Source: Rosa chinensis
Taxonomy: Eukaryota > Streptophyta > Magnoliopsida > Rosales > Rosaceae
NCBI RefSeq assembly: GCF_002994745.2
Contig: NC_037091.1
Coordinates: forward strand, 54,731,612-54,795,611
Reading direction: 5' to 3'
DNA length: 64,000 nucleotides
Part shown: positions 13,755 to 25,609 of the stretch, one piece after another
Position numbering within the stretch: the stretch's first letter is position 1
Layout of the letters: every line of letters begins with the position of its first letter
Position numbers and translations under genes: made by a program
The notes under the pieces: model-generated
Told to the model about the DNA's origin: nothing
What the model saw: only the letters and a program-made list of their open reading frames with translations
Databases searched by the model: none

Positions 13755-14641
13755 CCACTTCTGTTGTGCAACCCTTTTTCTTATGCCTTTTGTCATGCTG
13801 TGTAACTTTTTGTGATGAGGACCATTCTCTATTTTTTTGGTAATACTAATGGCCTTCCGAAAACAATCAACCAAAATAGCAGAACATCTACTGATTAATG
13901 TACATAAAAGGTATCAGAGTTGATTGTTCAACAGTGTGACTAAGTACAGCGCATGACAACTGTGGAAGTGCACATCAACCTCAAATGTGGATGAGGAAGG
14001 ATGCATAAATGAGTTATCTGTGATTCCAAGTCTTGGTTGCACTGATAACTTCTAAAGTAAGGATCAGTCATGAAGTTTATGAAACTTCCTTGCACTGATA
14101 ACTTCTCACGCTATAAGGTAAAAGCACACCTGATTATGTATGGAATTATTTTTAAGATATGCTGCATCATTAATGAAATTAATTCATTCATTTTCATAGG
14201 TCACACAATGTCCACTTCTGTTGCGGTGTTTGGGGCAACAGAAGTTCTGTTATGGAATCACAATCACCCTCAGTGCCCACAACATTGTAGCTGCTAGCAG
14301 AAGTGCTGAGTTCTTGGACAACTGAGGAAGTTGAGAAGGGAAACTTGATATATAAGCTTCAAGCGTTCCTCAAATCTTTCATCCTCCATGGCTGGAGCCT
14401 GGAGGGACGAAATTTCCACTCTACAAAGCACGACCTTTCAGATCAGTACACAAATGAGCTTCAGGGTGGTTGAACGAAGTGTTAAATGAACATGTGAAAG
14501 ATTTGTTTGAAACTGAAAACTTCATTTCATTATTGTTAGTTGTTAGTTCACTTAGAACAACAGAAATTGATAATTGTTGTACTCCCCTAAATGTAGTTAT
14601 TTTTGTCTATACAAGCGGTTTTATTTGTAATAATAGTAAGT

Positions 14642-14671
14642 CCCGCGGCAAAGTGCGGGCAAATTTTCTAG
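14642..14671 (+). other. Helitron 3' terminal hairpin and CTAG end
   Basis: A palindrome CCCGC/GCGGG with an 8-nt loop is followed 8 nt later by CTAG. This is the usual rolling-circle termination structure of Helitrons. Confidence 0.8.
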
Positions 14672-14882
14672 TATAGATTATTTTGGTTTCAGTTATATTG
14701 ACCATATTGTGGAACTCGATGAGTTGAAAATACCCTTTTAACTAAGTGCATCCATATAAGCCAGGTGTTAGTTACATGCTTATGCTTGATCGAATACCTT
14801 AACCTCGTACATTTCATTTGAATGAGTTAATTTTGAGTTCTAATTTGTTTCTTATTAGTTTTTATGTATGATACATTGACAC

Positions 14883-16189
14883 TATTGGAAGTAGCAGTAT
14901 GACTGTAGCATGGCTAGTGTCACAGCGGTATAGTTTTATCCTATACTTTTTCCCTTGTGATGGCGCCAAGTAGCCCTCTCTACTTGACCAGCCTACCTCT
15001 CTCACTCGCTTTCTTGAGTACGCAGCGGAACTATCAAGTAAATAGCAACAAGTATACAAGCATACACACACACAACCAAGACACAAGTGTTTACGGGAAG
15101 CCCTCTTCCCAACCATTAACTCAAAAAAAGGATTACAAGAGTACAATAGTGCTTTCAGCCTTGGCAATCCAACACACCCAATCTGCCTAGCCACTCACTA
15201 CGTGGGTACTTGCTCTTAGTATCACCACTTGTTCTATGTGCCAACAACATAGACTCTCTACCCCATGACATCCCCATGGGTTAGGTTTATATTGCACAAC
15301 AATGTGCATGGCGGTTGACATCCCCAACTGCCCTAGGGTAGTGTGGTAGCATGCATGCTTTCCAAGCAATCCTTTCAACTTCCTCTAACCGCTTGATGTT
15401 ATCCTTGCGTAGCCAACTGCCTTGCTTAAGTAACCGCATGGTAACTGCCCACAACTGCTAGGTAGCTTCCCATGTCAAGTGTCAAGCATCCCTTGCTTGT
15501 AGGAGGTGCATGTGTGCTGCCCTGCAGGCCATGTGTCGCGACTCACATGCCTACACCTTGCTGCCAGCTACGAGGCTGGGGTTTGCTAGGCTTGGCCAAG
15601 GTTGGCCTGACCTGGCCCATGACACCCAGCAGCCCACCACTTGCTTGTTTGCTGCCTATGCTTGCTTGTCACCTGCCCTCATGTTTACCATCAGTGCTAG
15701 CGAGGCCACCACTTTTCCTGCCCTATCCCACTGATATGCCTCCAGTGCCTAGCAAGTGTCATAGTGAGGTTGCCCTTCTCCTCCTTGCCTGCTGACCTAT
15801 CGTCAGTGCTTAGCGAGGCCATTGGTAAGGCTCGCCCTTCCTCCTTGCTTACTGATATGCCTTGCATTTTTACTTGCAGATGCTCCCAGCTAGCATGTGC
15901 GTGCCTCACCTCATCATGACACAAGGCTCATGCCATGCCAAGGTGTCCCGCGACACTAAGGGGATAACAGCTAGCATGGCTTAGTTTACTGGTTTGTACA
16001 TTAACTTCCACTATTCATACCTTACCTTAGTTGTTAAGATACAGTTGTTAAACATAGTTATGGGCTTAGTTGAGGTTAAAAGCATGGTCGCTTGTTTTTC
16101 CCTTGCATATATGTGTTGTCTTGTAATCAGTTTAATGAATGAAGTAACATCAGAAAACCTTCCACAAAGTTTCTGTCTTGTTTTCGTCA
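14883..16189 (+). repeat. 5' LTR of the copia element, split by a nested insertion
   Basis: The LTR sequence is present at 14883-14915 and resumes at 15972-16189. The ten bases TAGCATGGCT occur on both sides of the break (14906-14915 and 15972-15981) but only once in the 3' LTR, so they are the duplicated target of the insert. Confidence 0.92.
14916..15971. mobile_element. Unclassified 1056-bp insertion inside the copia 5' LTR
   Basis: The boundaries are fixed by comparison with the intact 3' LTR and by the 10-bp duplication. A 9-11-bp duplication suits Mutator-like elements, but I cannot see long terminal inverted repeats; only AGTGTC-type motifs recur near both ends. The right half (about 15470-15950) is unusually GC-rich and contains degenerate repeats around a 'CAGTGCTTAGCGAGGCC' core. 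The open frames here have no recognisable domain, and I do not regard them as genes. Confidence 0.7.
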
Positions 16190-16201
16190 TGGTATCAGAG
16201 C
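16190..16201 (+). other. Primer binding site (initiator tRNA-Met) of the copia element
   Basis: TGGTATCAGAGC lies directly after the LTR terminal CA and is complementary to the 3' end of plant initiator tRNA-Met, as is usual in copia elements. Confidence 0.92.
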
Positions 16202-16263
16202 AGGCATTCAAGGCCTGAGTCTGTTTTTCTTTCTTGTGTAGTTCCTGAGTTCACCAGCTTAAG

Positions 16264-19200
16264 ATGGCTAGGAAATCTGGTTCTAAAGATGATGAACCTC
16301 TTGCAAATTCTTCCGATGTGGAGACTAATCCAAACCAACGTCTTAACTTTATTTTGTTGAATGAATTCAACTATCTTTCTTGGGCTAGAGCTATTACACT
16401 TGCTCTTGGAGGAAGGCCTAAGCTTGGCTATGTCAATTGAGTTATACAGAAGCCTAAAGCTGACTCTTCTACATTTGATTCTTGGCTGTGCAAGGATCAA
16501 CTTGTCTTGTCTTGGCTAATCAACTTCATGGAGAGCAGAATAGCAGAAATTTTCAGTTTTTCTGAGTCCTCTATGCATCTCTGGAATCATGTTAAAGAGA
16601 TGTATGGAAATCAAAATAATGCTGCTCGAGTTTTTCAACTCAAACGAGGTATTGCTGATGTTTAACAAGAAGGTAAGCCCTTTGTTCAGCATCTTGGTAG
16701 CCTTGCAAGTATGTGGAATGAACTAGATGTTTATAGACCTCATACTACTGAGGCTAGTGTTTTGTTAAAAAGAGCTAAGGAGGACAAGATTTTTCAACTC
16801 CTTGCAAGTTTAAGTTCAGAACATGAAGATTTGAGAAGTCATATTCTTATGAGTATTGAGCTTCCATCTTTCAACAATGTGTGTGCCACCATTCAAAGAG
16901 AAGAAGTTCGAAAAAAAAGGTGATGAATATGGAGACCAAGACAAGTGCATCTGAAACTAGAGCTTATGCTTCTAATCATAGGCAAGCTGAAGCTAAAGTG
17001 TACAAAGGCAAGAGACCTGACTTGAAATGCAGCTACTGTGAGGGTGTTGGACATGTCAGGGATAGATGTTGGGTTCTATATCCTGAGCAGAAGCCAAAGT
17101 TTCTAAAGGAAGGTAAAAGCTCTCAAAAGAGCTGGAATTCACCAAAAGCAAACCTGGCAGCAGCTTATTCGACTCATTCTGAGGGTATGTTGAATTTCAC
17201 CTCAAATCCTACGACTTTAATAAATGAATTTGCAGCCTTTCTCAACAAGAAATAGATGCATAGTGGAGGTGAAGAAACTGCCATGTTTGGGATTGAAAGT
17301 CCTACTGCACTCCTTGGAAAATTTGCTGGCTTCCTTGCAGAAACTGATTTTGTTCCACATGAAGAAGCTTCAGGTACTCTAAAATCCTTCTCTACTGCTC
17401 TCAATGTTTGTGCTATGGATGACTATTGGATTATAGACTCAGGAGCTACGGATCACATGACAAATAAACTTACAAGTTTGCATGATTTTGAAAAAATGTC
17501 TATTCCTTCTAAAGTGTCTGTAGCAAATGGCAAAGGTGTCTCAGTTTTGGGAAAAGGAAAAATCAAATTGCTCTCTAATCTAGTCGAGTCTATTGCTCTC
17601 TATGTTCCCTCCTTCCCTTTTCAACTCCCATCTGTTGGAAGAATTACCAAAACATTGAAATGTCTTTTCATTTTCTCTCCTTATAATGTCATTTTTCAGG
17701 ATCTTATAACAAAGAAGACGATTGGTGAAGGATTCTTTTTAATGGTCTTTATTATCTGTCCAAGAATGCTTTTGTTTCCAAGGTCTTCCAAGTCAGTTCG
17801 AGATCAGCACAAGATCATCATCTATAGCATCAACGCTTGACTCAGCCTTCAGAGAAAGTTGTCTTTTTTGTTTCCAAATATGTGCAAAGTAGACAATCAA
17901 TGTGATGTCTGTTATCTGTCAAAATCTTCTAGGCTGTCTTTTACTTCCTCTCTTTCTAGAGCTAGTAATACTTTTGAAATCGTTCATTCAGACATTTGGG
18001 GTCCAGTCCTTGAATCCTATGATGGATTTAAGTATTTTGTAACCTTTGTAGATGATTTTACGAGGATAACTTGGTTGTACCTATTAAAATTCAAAAGTGA
18101 AGTTGTGGATGTTTTGAAGCATTTTCATAAACTTGTCATTACTCAATTTTCTTCATCTATTCATGTTTTAAGATTTGATAATGGCTCTGAGTATATGTCC
18201 AATAACATGTCACATTACTTGAGCACACAAGGCATTGAGCATCAAACTAGCTATGTTGGTACCCTTCAACAAAATGGGATTGCTGAGAGAAAATATCGAG
18301 ACCTTCTTGAAAAAAAACCAGAGCGCTTATGTTTCAAATAAACGTTCCAAAAAAATTCCGGTCTCAAGGTGTTCTTACTGCCACATATCTCATCAACAGA
18401 CTTTCTAGTAGAGTTCTTGGTTTCAAATCACCCCTTGAAGTGCTAAAAGGTAGAAAGATTGATTTGTCTCACTTAAAAGTCTTTGGCTGCACATGTTTTG
18501 TTCATATCCAAGCTCATCAACGTGATAAACTTGATCTTAGAGATGTTAAGTGTGTGTTTCTAGGGTATTCATATACTCAAAAGGGTTATAAATTTTACAA
18601 CTATGCTACTAAAAAACTCATTGTCTCTAGGGACGTGAGATTTGATCAAGTGACTTCCTATTTTACTAGAAAATCATGTGATTCTGGTCAAGGGGAGTTT
18701 CTATCTGATTTGTTTCCAAGTCCTAATCTTTCTGTTGATGAGGATTGCAATTCATATTTCAATCCTGATACTCCAGTTCAAGAGGTTCCAGCAGTAATAT
18801 CTGATACAGAAACTGATGTGCAAGAAGCTCAAGAAGTCTCAGCAATAACCATTGATACAGAAACTGATATGCAATCTGTTGGTGAGTCTGTCCCTTCACC
18901 TGCAGTTGTTCTTCATAGAAATCCTCTTGTGTCCCCACCTACAGTTGTTCTTCGTAGAAATCCTCCACGAGAACGAGGTCCTCCATCAAAGCTCAATGAC
19001 TATAAAGCCTACATTGCAAGATATCCTATGACACACTTCATATCTTATAAGAAGTTCTCCTCAGCTCATTCTGCATTTCTAAGTGCTCTTGATGGTACTC
19101 ATGAACCTCAAAGTTTTGAGGAAGGTAATCATATTGATGTATGGAAGCAAGCTATGGCAGATGAACTCCAAGCTCTCCACGACAATGATACATGGAGTGT

Positions 19201-20640
19201 TGTTCGAATTCCTAAAGGGAAGAAAGTTGTAGGCAGTCGTTGGATTTACAAAACGAAGCTTCATTCTGATGGTTCTGTGGAGAGACATAAGGCTCGTTTG
19301 GTAGCTCGCGGTTTTACTCAAACATATGGAGTAGACTACAAGGAAACTTTTGCTCCTGTTGCTAAGATGAGTACTGTGAGAGTTTTGTTATCAGTTGCAG
19401 TCAATCATGCTTGGTCTCTATATCAAATGGATGTAAAAAATGCTTTTTTACATGGTGAACTTGAAGAAGAGGTGTATATGAGGTTGCCCCCAGGTCATCC
19501 TCAATCTCATGATCCTGAGATAGTGTACAAGCTTCACAAGTCTATCTATGGCTTAAAGCAATCTCCTCATGCTTAGTATGCCAAGCTCAATTCAGTACTT
19601 GAGGAAGTAGGTTTTCACAGAAGCAATGCAGACTCTTCTTTGTTTGCTCGGATTGGTTCAATAAGCAAGCTTGTGGTGCTCATCTATGTTGATGATTTAA
19701 TTGTGACAGGTGATAATGTTGAAGAGATCAATATTCTCAAGCAATCCTTGCAAAATAGGTTTGTTATGAAAGATTTAGTCATTCTCAAATAATTTCTTGG
19801 TATAGAAGTGGCCACTTCCCAAAAAGGTCTTTTTCTAAACCAAAGAAAATATGTTCTTGATCTTTTACAAGATAATGATCTGCAGGATTGCAAGCCTGCT
19901 TGCACTCCCCTTGATAGCAAGCTCCAATTTGATGTACAAGGTAAGCTTCTCTTGAATGTGAGTTATTACCGAAGGCTGGTCGGTATAAGCTTATTTACCT
20001 TACCATTACTCGTCCTGATATAGCTTATGCAGTAAGCATTGTCAGTCAGTTCATGCATTCGCCCACTTTGGCTCATCTTCACATTGTTAAACGAATTTTT
20101 TGTTATCTCAAAGGCTCTGCTGGAAGAGGTGTGTTGGTTAAAAACAATGGTGACACTAAAATCATGGGTTACACATATGCTGATTGGGCAGAGAATTCTC
20201 TTGATCGTAAATCAACTACCGGTTTCTGCACATTTGTTGGTGGTAACTTAGTTACCTGAAAAAGCAAGAAACAGACAGTTGTTGCTCGCTCTAGTGCAGA
20301 AGCTAAATATAGAGCTATGGCTTCCACTGCTTGTGAGCTTATTTGGTTAAATGGTCTCCTATCCGATTTGGGATTTCCTAGTTGTCAACCAATGCCCCTT
20401 TTCTGTGACAATCAAGTTGCAATGCATATTGCTTCTAACTCGATTTTTCATGAAAGAACCAAACATATAGAAGTTGACTGCCACTACATTCAAGCTCAAG
20501 TTCAATCCAAGATCATTGATACTCACTTCACCCTAAGCCATGATCAGTTGGCTGACATTTTCACCAAATCTCTTCCCACTGCTCAGTTTCTCAGGATTTT
20601 GGGCAAGCTTGGATCAATGAATCCTCTTGATCCAGCTTGA
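16264..20640 (+). pseudogene. copia gag-pol polyprotein, broken by stops and frameshifts
   Basis: The reading starts MARKSGSKDDEP at 16264. Domains in order: gag; a CCHC zinc knuckle (CSYCEGVGHVRDRC, about 17029-17070); aspartic protease (WIIDSGATDHMT, about 17426-17461); integrase (HSDIWGP, and D-N-G in RFDNGSEY); reverse transcriptase ([17 protein letters not shown] at about 19684-19695); RNase H at the end. In-frame stops lie at 16438, 16663, 17253, 17838, 19574, about 19790 and 20257. Frame changes lie near 16915, 18330 and 19985. It cannot encode an active polyprotein. Some stops look like TGG to TAG or TGA and CAA to TAA transitions, as expected from decay of methylated cytosines; others do not. 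Confidence 0.93.
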
Positions 20641-20647
20641 GGGGGAG

Positions 20648-20888
20648 TATTGGAAGTAGCAGTATGGCTGTAGCATGGCTTAGTTTATTGGTTTGTACAT
20701 TAACTTCCATTGTTCATACCTTACCTTAGTTGTTAAGATAGAGTTGTTAAACATAGTTATGGGCTTAGTTGAGGTTAAAAGCATGGTCGCTTGTTTTCCC
20801 CTTGCATATATGTGTAGTCTTGTAATCAGTTTAATCAATGAAGTAACATCAAAAAACCTTCCACAAAATTTCTGTCTTGTTTTCTTCA
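20648..20888 (+). repeat. 3' LTR of the copia element (intact, 241 bp)
   Basis: Direct copy of the 5' LTR. It starts TATTGGAAGTAGC right after the polypurine tract, ends CA, and is followed by the target duplication GACAC. Confidence 0.93.
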
Positions 20889-20893
20889 GACAC

Positions 20894-21298
20894 CTATGCA
20901 TAATTAACCAAAGGCCCAAAGCGTACGTTCTAAGTCAAGAAGCTAGTTTCAATAAGCAGGGGAGAATGATCAACAAAACACTACTGAACATGCACTTTGA
21001 AGAACAATGAAGCGTCTTCTTCACGTACTGATTCTAGTTCGAATATTATAGGCCTAGAAAGTGGAAAACACCGCAAGAACACAATTACCGGTCCACGTAG
21101 GAAGTTGGAAACAGAGATACCGAGTCAAGGGATCGGAACAAATACAAATTAAGCAAAGGCAATCAAACGTAGTCCTGAAGATCATCCAAAAACAACCAAC
21201 AACTCTTAAATGCAGAATACTACTCTACTAGACCTCAAGGCCACCTTCTTCGATCACATTACTCATGATCACGAGCTAAACATGGAGTAGGTAATTGC
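20894..21298. other. Intergenic / 3' flank of the LTPG gene
   Basis: No gene seen. It probably includes the 3' UTR of the minus-strand lipid-transfer gene. Confidence 0.5.
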
Positions 21299-22652
21299 TC
21301 AGAGGCGCACAGATCCAGCACCCGGCCAGAATGCAAGGAAGACGATGGACACGGCCACCACCAGACCGGCATAACCAGGTCCGAGCTTAGTCACTCCACC
21401 GGATGCAGAGGCCGTTTCAGGCGCAGATTGTCCGGAAGTTGCAGCTGCAGGAGTTGTTGTTGTCGATGTGGTAGCATTTGTGAAGATGGCAGCTTCTGGT
21501 GAGTTGGGAGCCAGCCCTAGTAACGCTGTTTTCACCATTCAAAAATCATAGAACAATCAATGCAGAACTCAATTAGCTAGCTAGCCAGTTGTACATGTAG
21601 TTAATAATGTTAATTAACTTGTTAAGCAAGATGCATCACGCATGTATCAAATCATCAAAACTTAATGGCAGTTGGGGGTTGGGGGTTTGGCCAACCCCAG
21701 TTAGGGACTAGGGGCTTTCGGCCCATGCCATTTACTCCATAGCTACCAGATAGCTAGTAAATTGACCATCATGACCCACATAGAATGGGACATGAGACCC
21801 ACATAGGATGGGACATGAGTAATAGGCATTTGATTCACGACCCTACATGTTGCTTGATTTTATTCACCAAGTGGGAAATTGTTTATTTAGAAAGGTAACT
21901 CTCCAATTATTCCACCCAATTTGTTACCCCTCCAAAACTAATGAGTTCTTAGTATATAGTCACTATTGCGGGTGCATGTAAAAATAATTAAGGGAAAAAA
22001 ACAAACCCCTATTTGACAATGAACTCAAAACAACTAATGATCAATTTTAGTACATTTTTCATAACTAGTTTCTTTATTTTCAACTAATTAAAGTCTCATT
22101 TGGTACAAAATAAGAAGAAGTAATTATTCAAGTAAAGAAAATATCAAGAATATATGAATGATCCTAAGTTGCATGCAATCCTTGTTTTTACTTTCTTTTT
22201 CCCTACTATTACCTTCAAGACGTGGTTTTTATAAGTCTACTCCGCGTTTCATCTCCAACCCCTTTTAAGCTAACCGGAAAGTCATATATATACATTTCAG
22301 AGAGTTGTTAATACTCACAGGGACAGTTGCTGGCGCTGGCGTTCTTCAAGTTGCATGCAGAAGGGAGCTCAAGCAACTTAGCCACCTGAATCCCCATCTT
22401 CTTGATCTCCTCGCTCCCACTATTGGCTTGTTCAATCACATAGCACAAGCACTCCGGCTCGCTCTCCTTGATCCCCTTCACCGACTCACAGCACTCCTTG
22501 GTCGGCGTCGCCGCTTTCCCCGTCGCGTAGGTCAGACACACCGCCACCTTCTGGAACTTGTCGTTGCACTTGTCCGCCACAGTCTCCGCCGCACCGGCCG
22601 AACCGCACACTAACATCGCCAACACGGCCATACCCATCAACATTTTCTCCAT
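21299..22652 (-). CDS. LTPG1: Non-specific lipid-transfer protein, GPI-anchored (LTPG1-like)
   Basis: Extracellular, GPI-anchored lipid carrier of the plasma membrane surface, implicated in export of cuticular wax in Arabidopsis LTPG1 (family knowledge). Two exons, 22319-22652 and 21525 down to 21299, give 186 residues. Residues 1 to about 21 form a signal peptide. The eight-cysteine motif is complete: Cys 29, 39, 54, 55 (CC), 68, 70 (CLC), 100 and 110. After the motif comes the typical LLGLAPNSPEAA segment, then a Thr/Ser/Ala-rich stretch and a hydrophobic tail ending FWPGAGSVRL, the expected GPI-attachment signal. The intron (21526-22318) interrupts just after Cys110-Pro111, a usual position in this family. 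Family assignment is firm; the orthology implied by the symbol is likely but untested. Confidence 0.93.
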
Positions 22653-23965
22653 AGTGATGATCTTAACTTGGGAAATGGAATTTTCAAAGCTTGGTTGATT
22701 GTGGGAAAGGTTAAAAGGATGTATAAATAAGAGGGGAGGTGGAGTGTAGACAATTAATGGGGCTGTTGAGTGCTAAGAGAGTGTGCAGACGTGTGAATCT
22801 GGGCCGTTGGACTCAGCGTCGGTATGGGATTTAACGGTGGATATGACTTGGGATTTCGTTGTCCAAAGACGACGCTGCATTTTCTGAATCGAAGTTTTAA
22901 ATGGAGGCCCATCCGGGTGGTTGGGCCGGAATTAATGAAGACATGAAGTTAGATGTTGGCTGTCAGCTGTACAGGTGTCATGACTCTAGCCACGTGGTGC
23001 ATCTGTCTGGTTTGAATATTTAGAGATGAATTTAATCGTTGTAATTTCATCTTATCGGGAGTCGTTTAGAAAATGTGACGTGAAGTATATTATTTGGCTC
23101 GTTTCGGACACATATAATATCAAAAAAAAAGGGGACGTCACGTACGCGAAAAATACTTACGTGTATTATTCGGACATTTTATCTAATAGTTCGTTGAAAA
23201 GTTCAGCAAAATATTTTTAATTAATTAAATAATTAAAAATTTTAATTAAAAATATTAGTTTATATTCATTTTTTTCAATAATATGTGTAAAATACTGAAA
23301 AAAAAACATAAAAATCGTGTATAGTACGTGTATAATACTTTTACCTTCAAAAGTATGGGAAATTTAACAAGTCCCTTTTAAAAATACGAAGTACGGAAGT
23401 ATTTAAAAAAAAAATTGTAAATACGTGTTTTATTCGCTTATAATACAAAAAATTACTAACTAGGGTATATATAGATTTTTACTAACCTGTTATTAACATT
23501 AAAATGATCTGATATCACTCATGAGTCGGACATTACCATATAATTTTTTATATTTGTATTAATTTTCAAAAAACTCTAGCTCAGCTAGGAGGATGGTGGA
23601 TGCATATTTGTACGTGAGTCGTATGATATAAAGGTTTTTTTTCTCTCTCTTGTAAGAAAAATTGAAGTTCTTTTTTTCATTGGTAAAAGAAAAATTGAAG
23701 ACAACAAATGAGTTTGGTCTAGCGGAAACCAGGATCGCCATGTAAGTTGGGCGAATGCAAAGAGGTCCAGCATTCAATTATTAAAAAATTACTCGTAAGT
23801 GTCATTTTGAGACTTTAATTATTCATAGAGCCACCTTATTTTTTTTGTCTTCATAAGGCCACTTAATGCTTCAATTTTTTCCCTTCCTGACAAATTTACC
23901 CTTCCACCTTTATCGAAACGGGCTGGAATAGTACGCATCAATTATGCTCCGCACACACACACACA

Positions 23966-24051
<86 letters not shown>

Positions 24052-24243
24052 CTCTCTCTCTCGCTTCCTCCTTCCTTCACGTTGCAAACCTCACAAGCTC
24101 GCCGGTAAAACACTGATCTTCGACTGCAAGTAGTTCGACCCTGACCCGAAACATCTAGTTATCCACAAGCGGGTTAACCTTTTGATCTTGGATCACGGGT
24201 GCAGTGAATTGAGCTCGGGAGATCCGTTATTCCTGCTGATGGT
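22653..24243. other. LTPG promoter side and AT-rich intergenic DNA
   Basis: No gene seen. 22653-23000 is the upstream region of the LTPG gene. 23000-23600 is strongly AT-rich. A long CA/CT microsatellite lies at 23951-24063 and is listed separately. Confidence 0.5.
23951..24063. repeat. Compound (CA)n(CT)n microsatellite
   Basis: About 8 CA units are followed by roughly 45 CT units with two single-base interruptions. The Arg-Glu or Ser-Leu frames across it are artefacts of the repeat. Confidence 0.95.
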
Positions 24244-24315
24244 GGGCAGAACCGTCCCTTGACCAAAGTAACCAAGGCCTCCATCTCAGTTTGGGGAAGG
24301 CCTCCATCTCAAAAA

Positions 24316-24354
<39 letters not shown>

Positions 24355-24997
24355 AAAAAGGAAAAAAAATAGTAAAAGAAAAAAGACGCAGAACTGCAGT
24401 TTGTAGAAGACAACGTTGAGGCCAATGAAATCAAACCCATGACTCCATGAGGCCTCAAAATTTCTTCTTTTTCTTTTGTATTTGTAAGTAAAGCACTCCA
24501 AGCTTTCTTCTTTCTCCATCACTTTGTGATTAGAATAGAAGATAACCAAAAGTTTTGCTCTCACTTTCATTAATTTCTGTTGAAACATGAATTTTTTATT
24601 CCCCTCTAATTCTTTCAAAGACAAATGGTAACATTTCTTTCTTTTATGTCTATTTAAGTCATTGACAGACTCTCATAGACGCATAGCAGCAATCTTTCTC
24701 TTCCTCTTACTCAATTACGAATTTCCCCCTCTGTTCTAATTTCGTAATCATAGATTCATAATTCAGATAGTTGATACAATTTAACAAGCTGCCAAGGCCT
24801 GAAGTCTACAATTTTGTGGTTAGAAAATCAGGTTCTAATGTTCTTTATCGGCATTGTTACTTGTTATTTTGTTTATATAATCTACTATGTTTTAGTTTGA
24901 ACTTTACTTTGCTGACATTTTTTTTTTCAACGAACAAAATTATTAGGAAGGTCTCTCTAAATTTTGCCTTAGGCCTCACTTTGTCACGGGACGGCCT
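24244..24997. mobile_element. Possible small DNA transposon
   Basis: The left end (about 24246-24285: ACCGTCCCTTGACCAAAGT...AAGGCCT) is roughly the inverted complement of the right end (about 24965-24997: AGGCCTCACTTTGTCACGGGACGG). This gives imperfect inverted ends of about 30 bp around 750 bp of AT-rich DNA. The interior includes an (AT)n run at 24324-24351. I cannot define a target duplication. Confidence 0.4.
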
Positions 24998-25600
24998 TGA
25001 CGGCGGGACGAGGTCTGTTGTACTCGTGGATGAAAGCGGTCGAACACTAGTTAGTCTAAAGTGTAGTGTCGCCGCAATCGAGAAGCTTCAGCGAGCTGAG
25101 GTCGTGGATCTAGACGATGACGTTCGACAGCCAGAAGCCTAGAACCTCCTGTCTCCGTTCTCTTACTTTGTAATTTGATTCGGTGAATTCTTGCATTGTT
25201 ATCCTTGATCTCGTATTAACAAATCATCAGATTAGTTCCTGTGATTGAAATTGTTTTAGTTTGATCTCTATTCGATCAAATGATTATCGCTTGTTGCCTA
25301 TCTAATGTTGTAGATCCATTATGGTTTTCTAATTGGATTAGATCATAATTGTAGGACAGAATGAGAATTGCTGAAGTTTCTGTTAAGAAGGATTGTTGTT
25401 TTGTTCTGGTATAGATGGATGAATGTGATGATTACTTTATTAAGTTCTTGAGTTGCGTTTGGTTGAAGTTGAAATCGGAGTAATTTGATTCAAGTATTTG
25501 ACATTTTCGATTTATATTTGTTTTGATATTTCATAGTAGCTTTTGTATTGGTTGGTAATAGATTTCTTAGCCGTTAGGAGTATCTTTATTAGTCTTAATT
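24998..25600. other. Short GC-richer open stretch, then AT-rich spacer
   Basis: 24998-25142 is open in one frame (VVLVDESGRTLVSLKCSV... to a TAG) with codon-like composition, but it has no start codon of its own and no family I recognise. It may be the remnant of a gene split by the preceding element. The rest is featureless. Confidence 0.3.
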
Positions 25601-25609
25601 CTTAAACTC

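Larger units (their letters stand above)
9193..14671 (+). mobile_element. Helitron, about 5.5 kb
   Basis: The 3' end is diagnostic. A GC hairpin at 14642-14659 (CCCGC, 8-nt loop, GCGGG) is followed by an AT-rich spacer and the terminal CTAG at 14668-14671, and then a T in the host. The proposed 5' end is TCTATTATCTAAAGGGCG at 9193, preceded by A, which suits insertion between A and T without target duplication. No RepHel (Rep/helicase) protein is visible, so the element is non-autonomous. It carries intron-containing cargo, described separately. The 3' end is strong; the 5' end is placed by similarity to plant Helitron starts and could be off by some bases. Confidence 0.75.
14883..20888 (+). 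mobile_element. Ty1/copia LTR retrotransposon, degenerate
   Basis: Flanked by a perfect 5-bp target duplication GACAC (14878-14882 and 20889-20893). Once the insertion in the left LTR is subtracted, both LTRs are 241 bp. They start TATTGG (the usual TG is TA in both copies) and end CA. A tRNA-Met primer site follows the 5' LTR, and a purine tract (GAGGGGGAG) precedes the 3' LTR. The order protease, integrase, reverse transcriptase, RNase H marks it as copia. By eye the LTRs differ at about 11 of 241 positions, so the insertion is not recent. Confidence 0.95.

Noticed and set aside
15472..15924. Several open frames on both strands in GC-rich DNA
   Set aside because: They lie inside the 1056-bp insertion in the copia LTR, overlap each other, and show no domain.
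16011..16218. Short frames near the copia 5' end, repeated at 20680-20919
   Set aside because: They are translations of the LTR, which explains their duplication.
23910..24113. Open frame of Arg-Glu repeats
   Set aside because: It is the translation of the CT microsatellite; no gene features.
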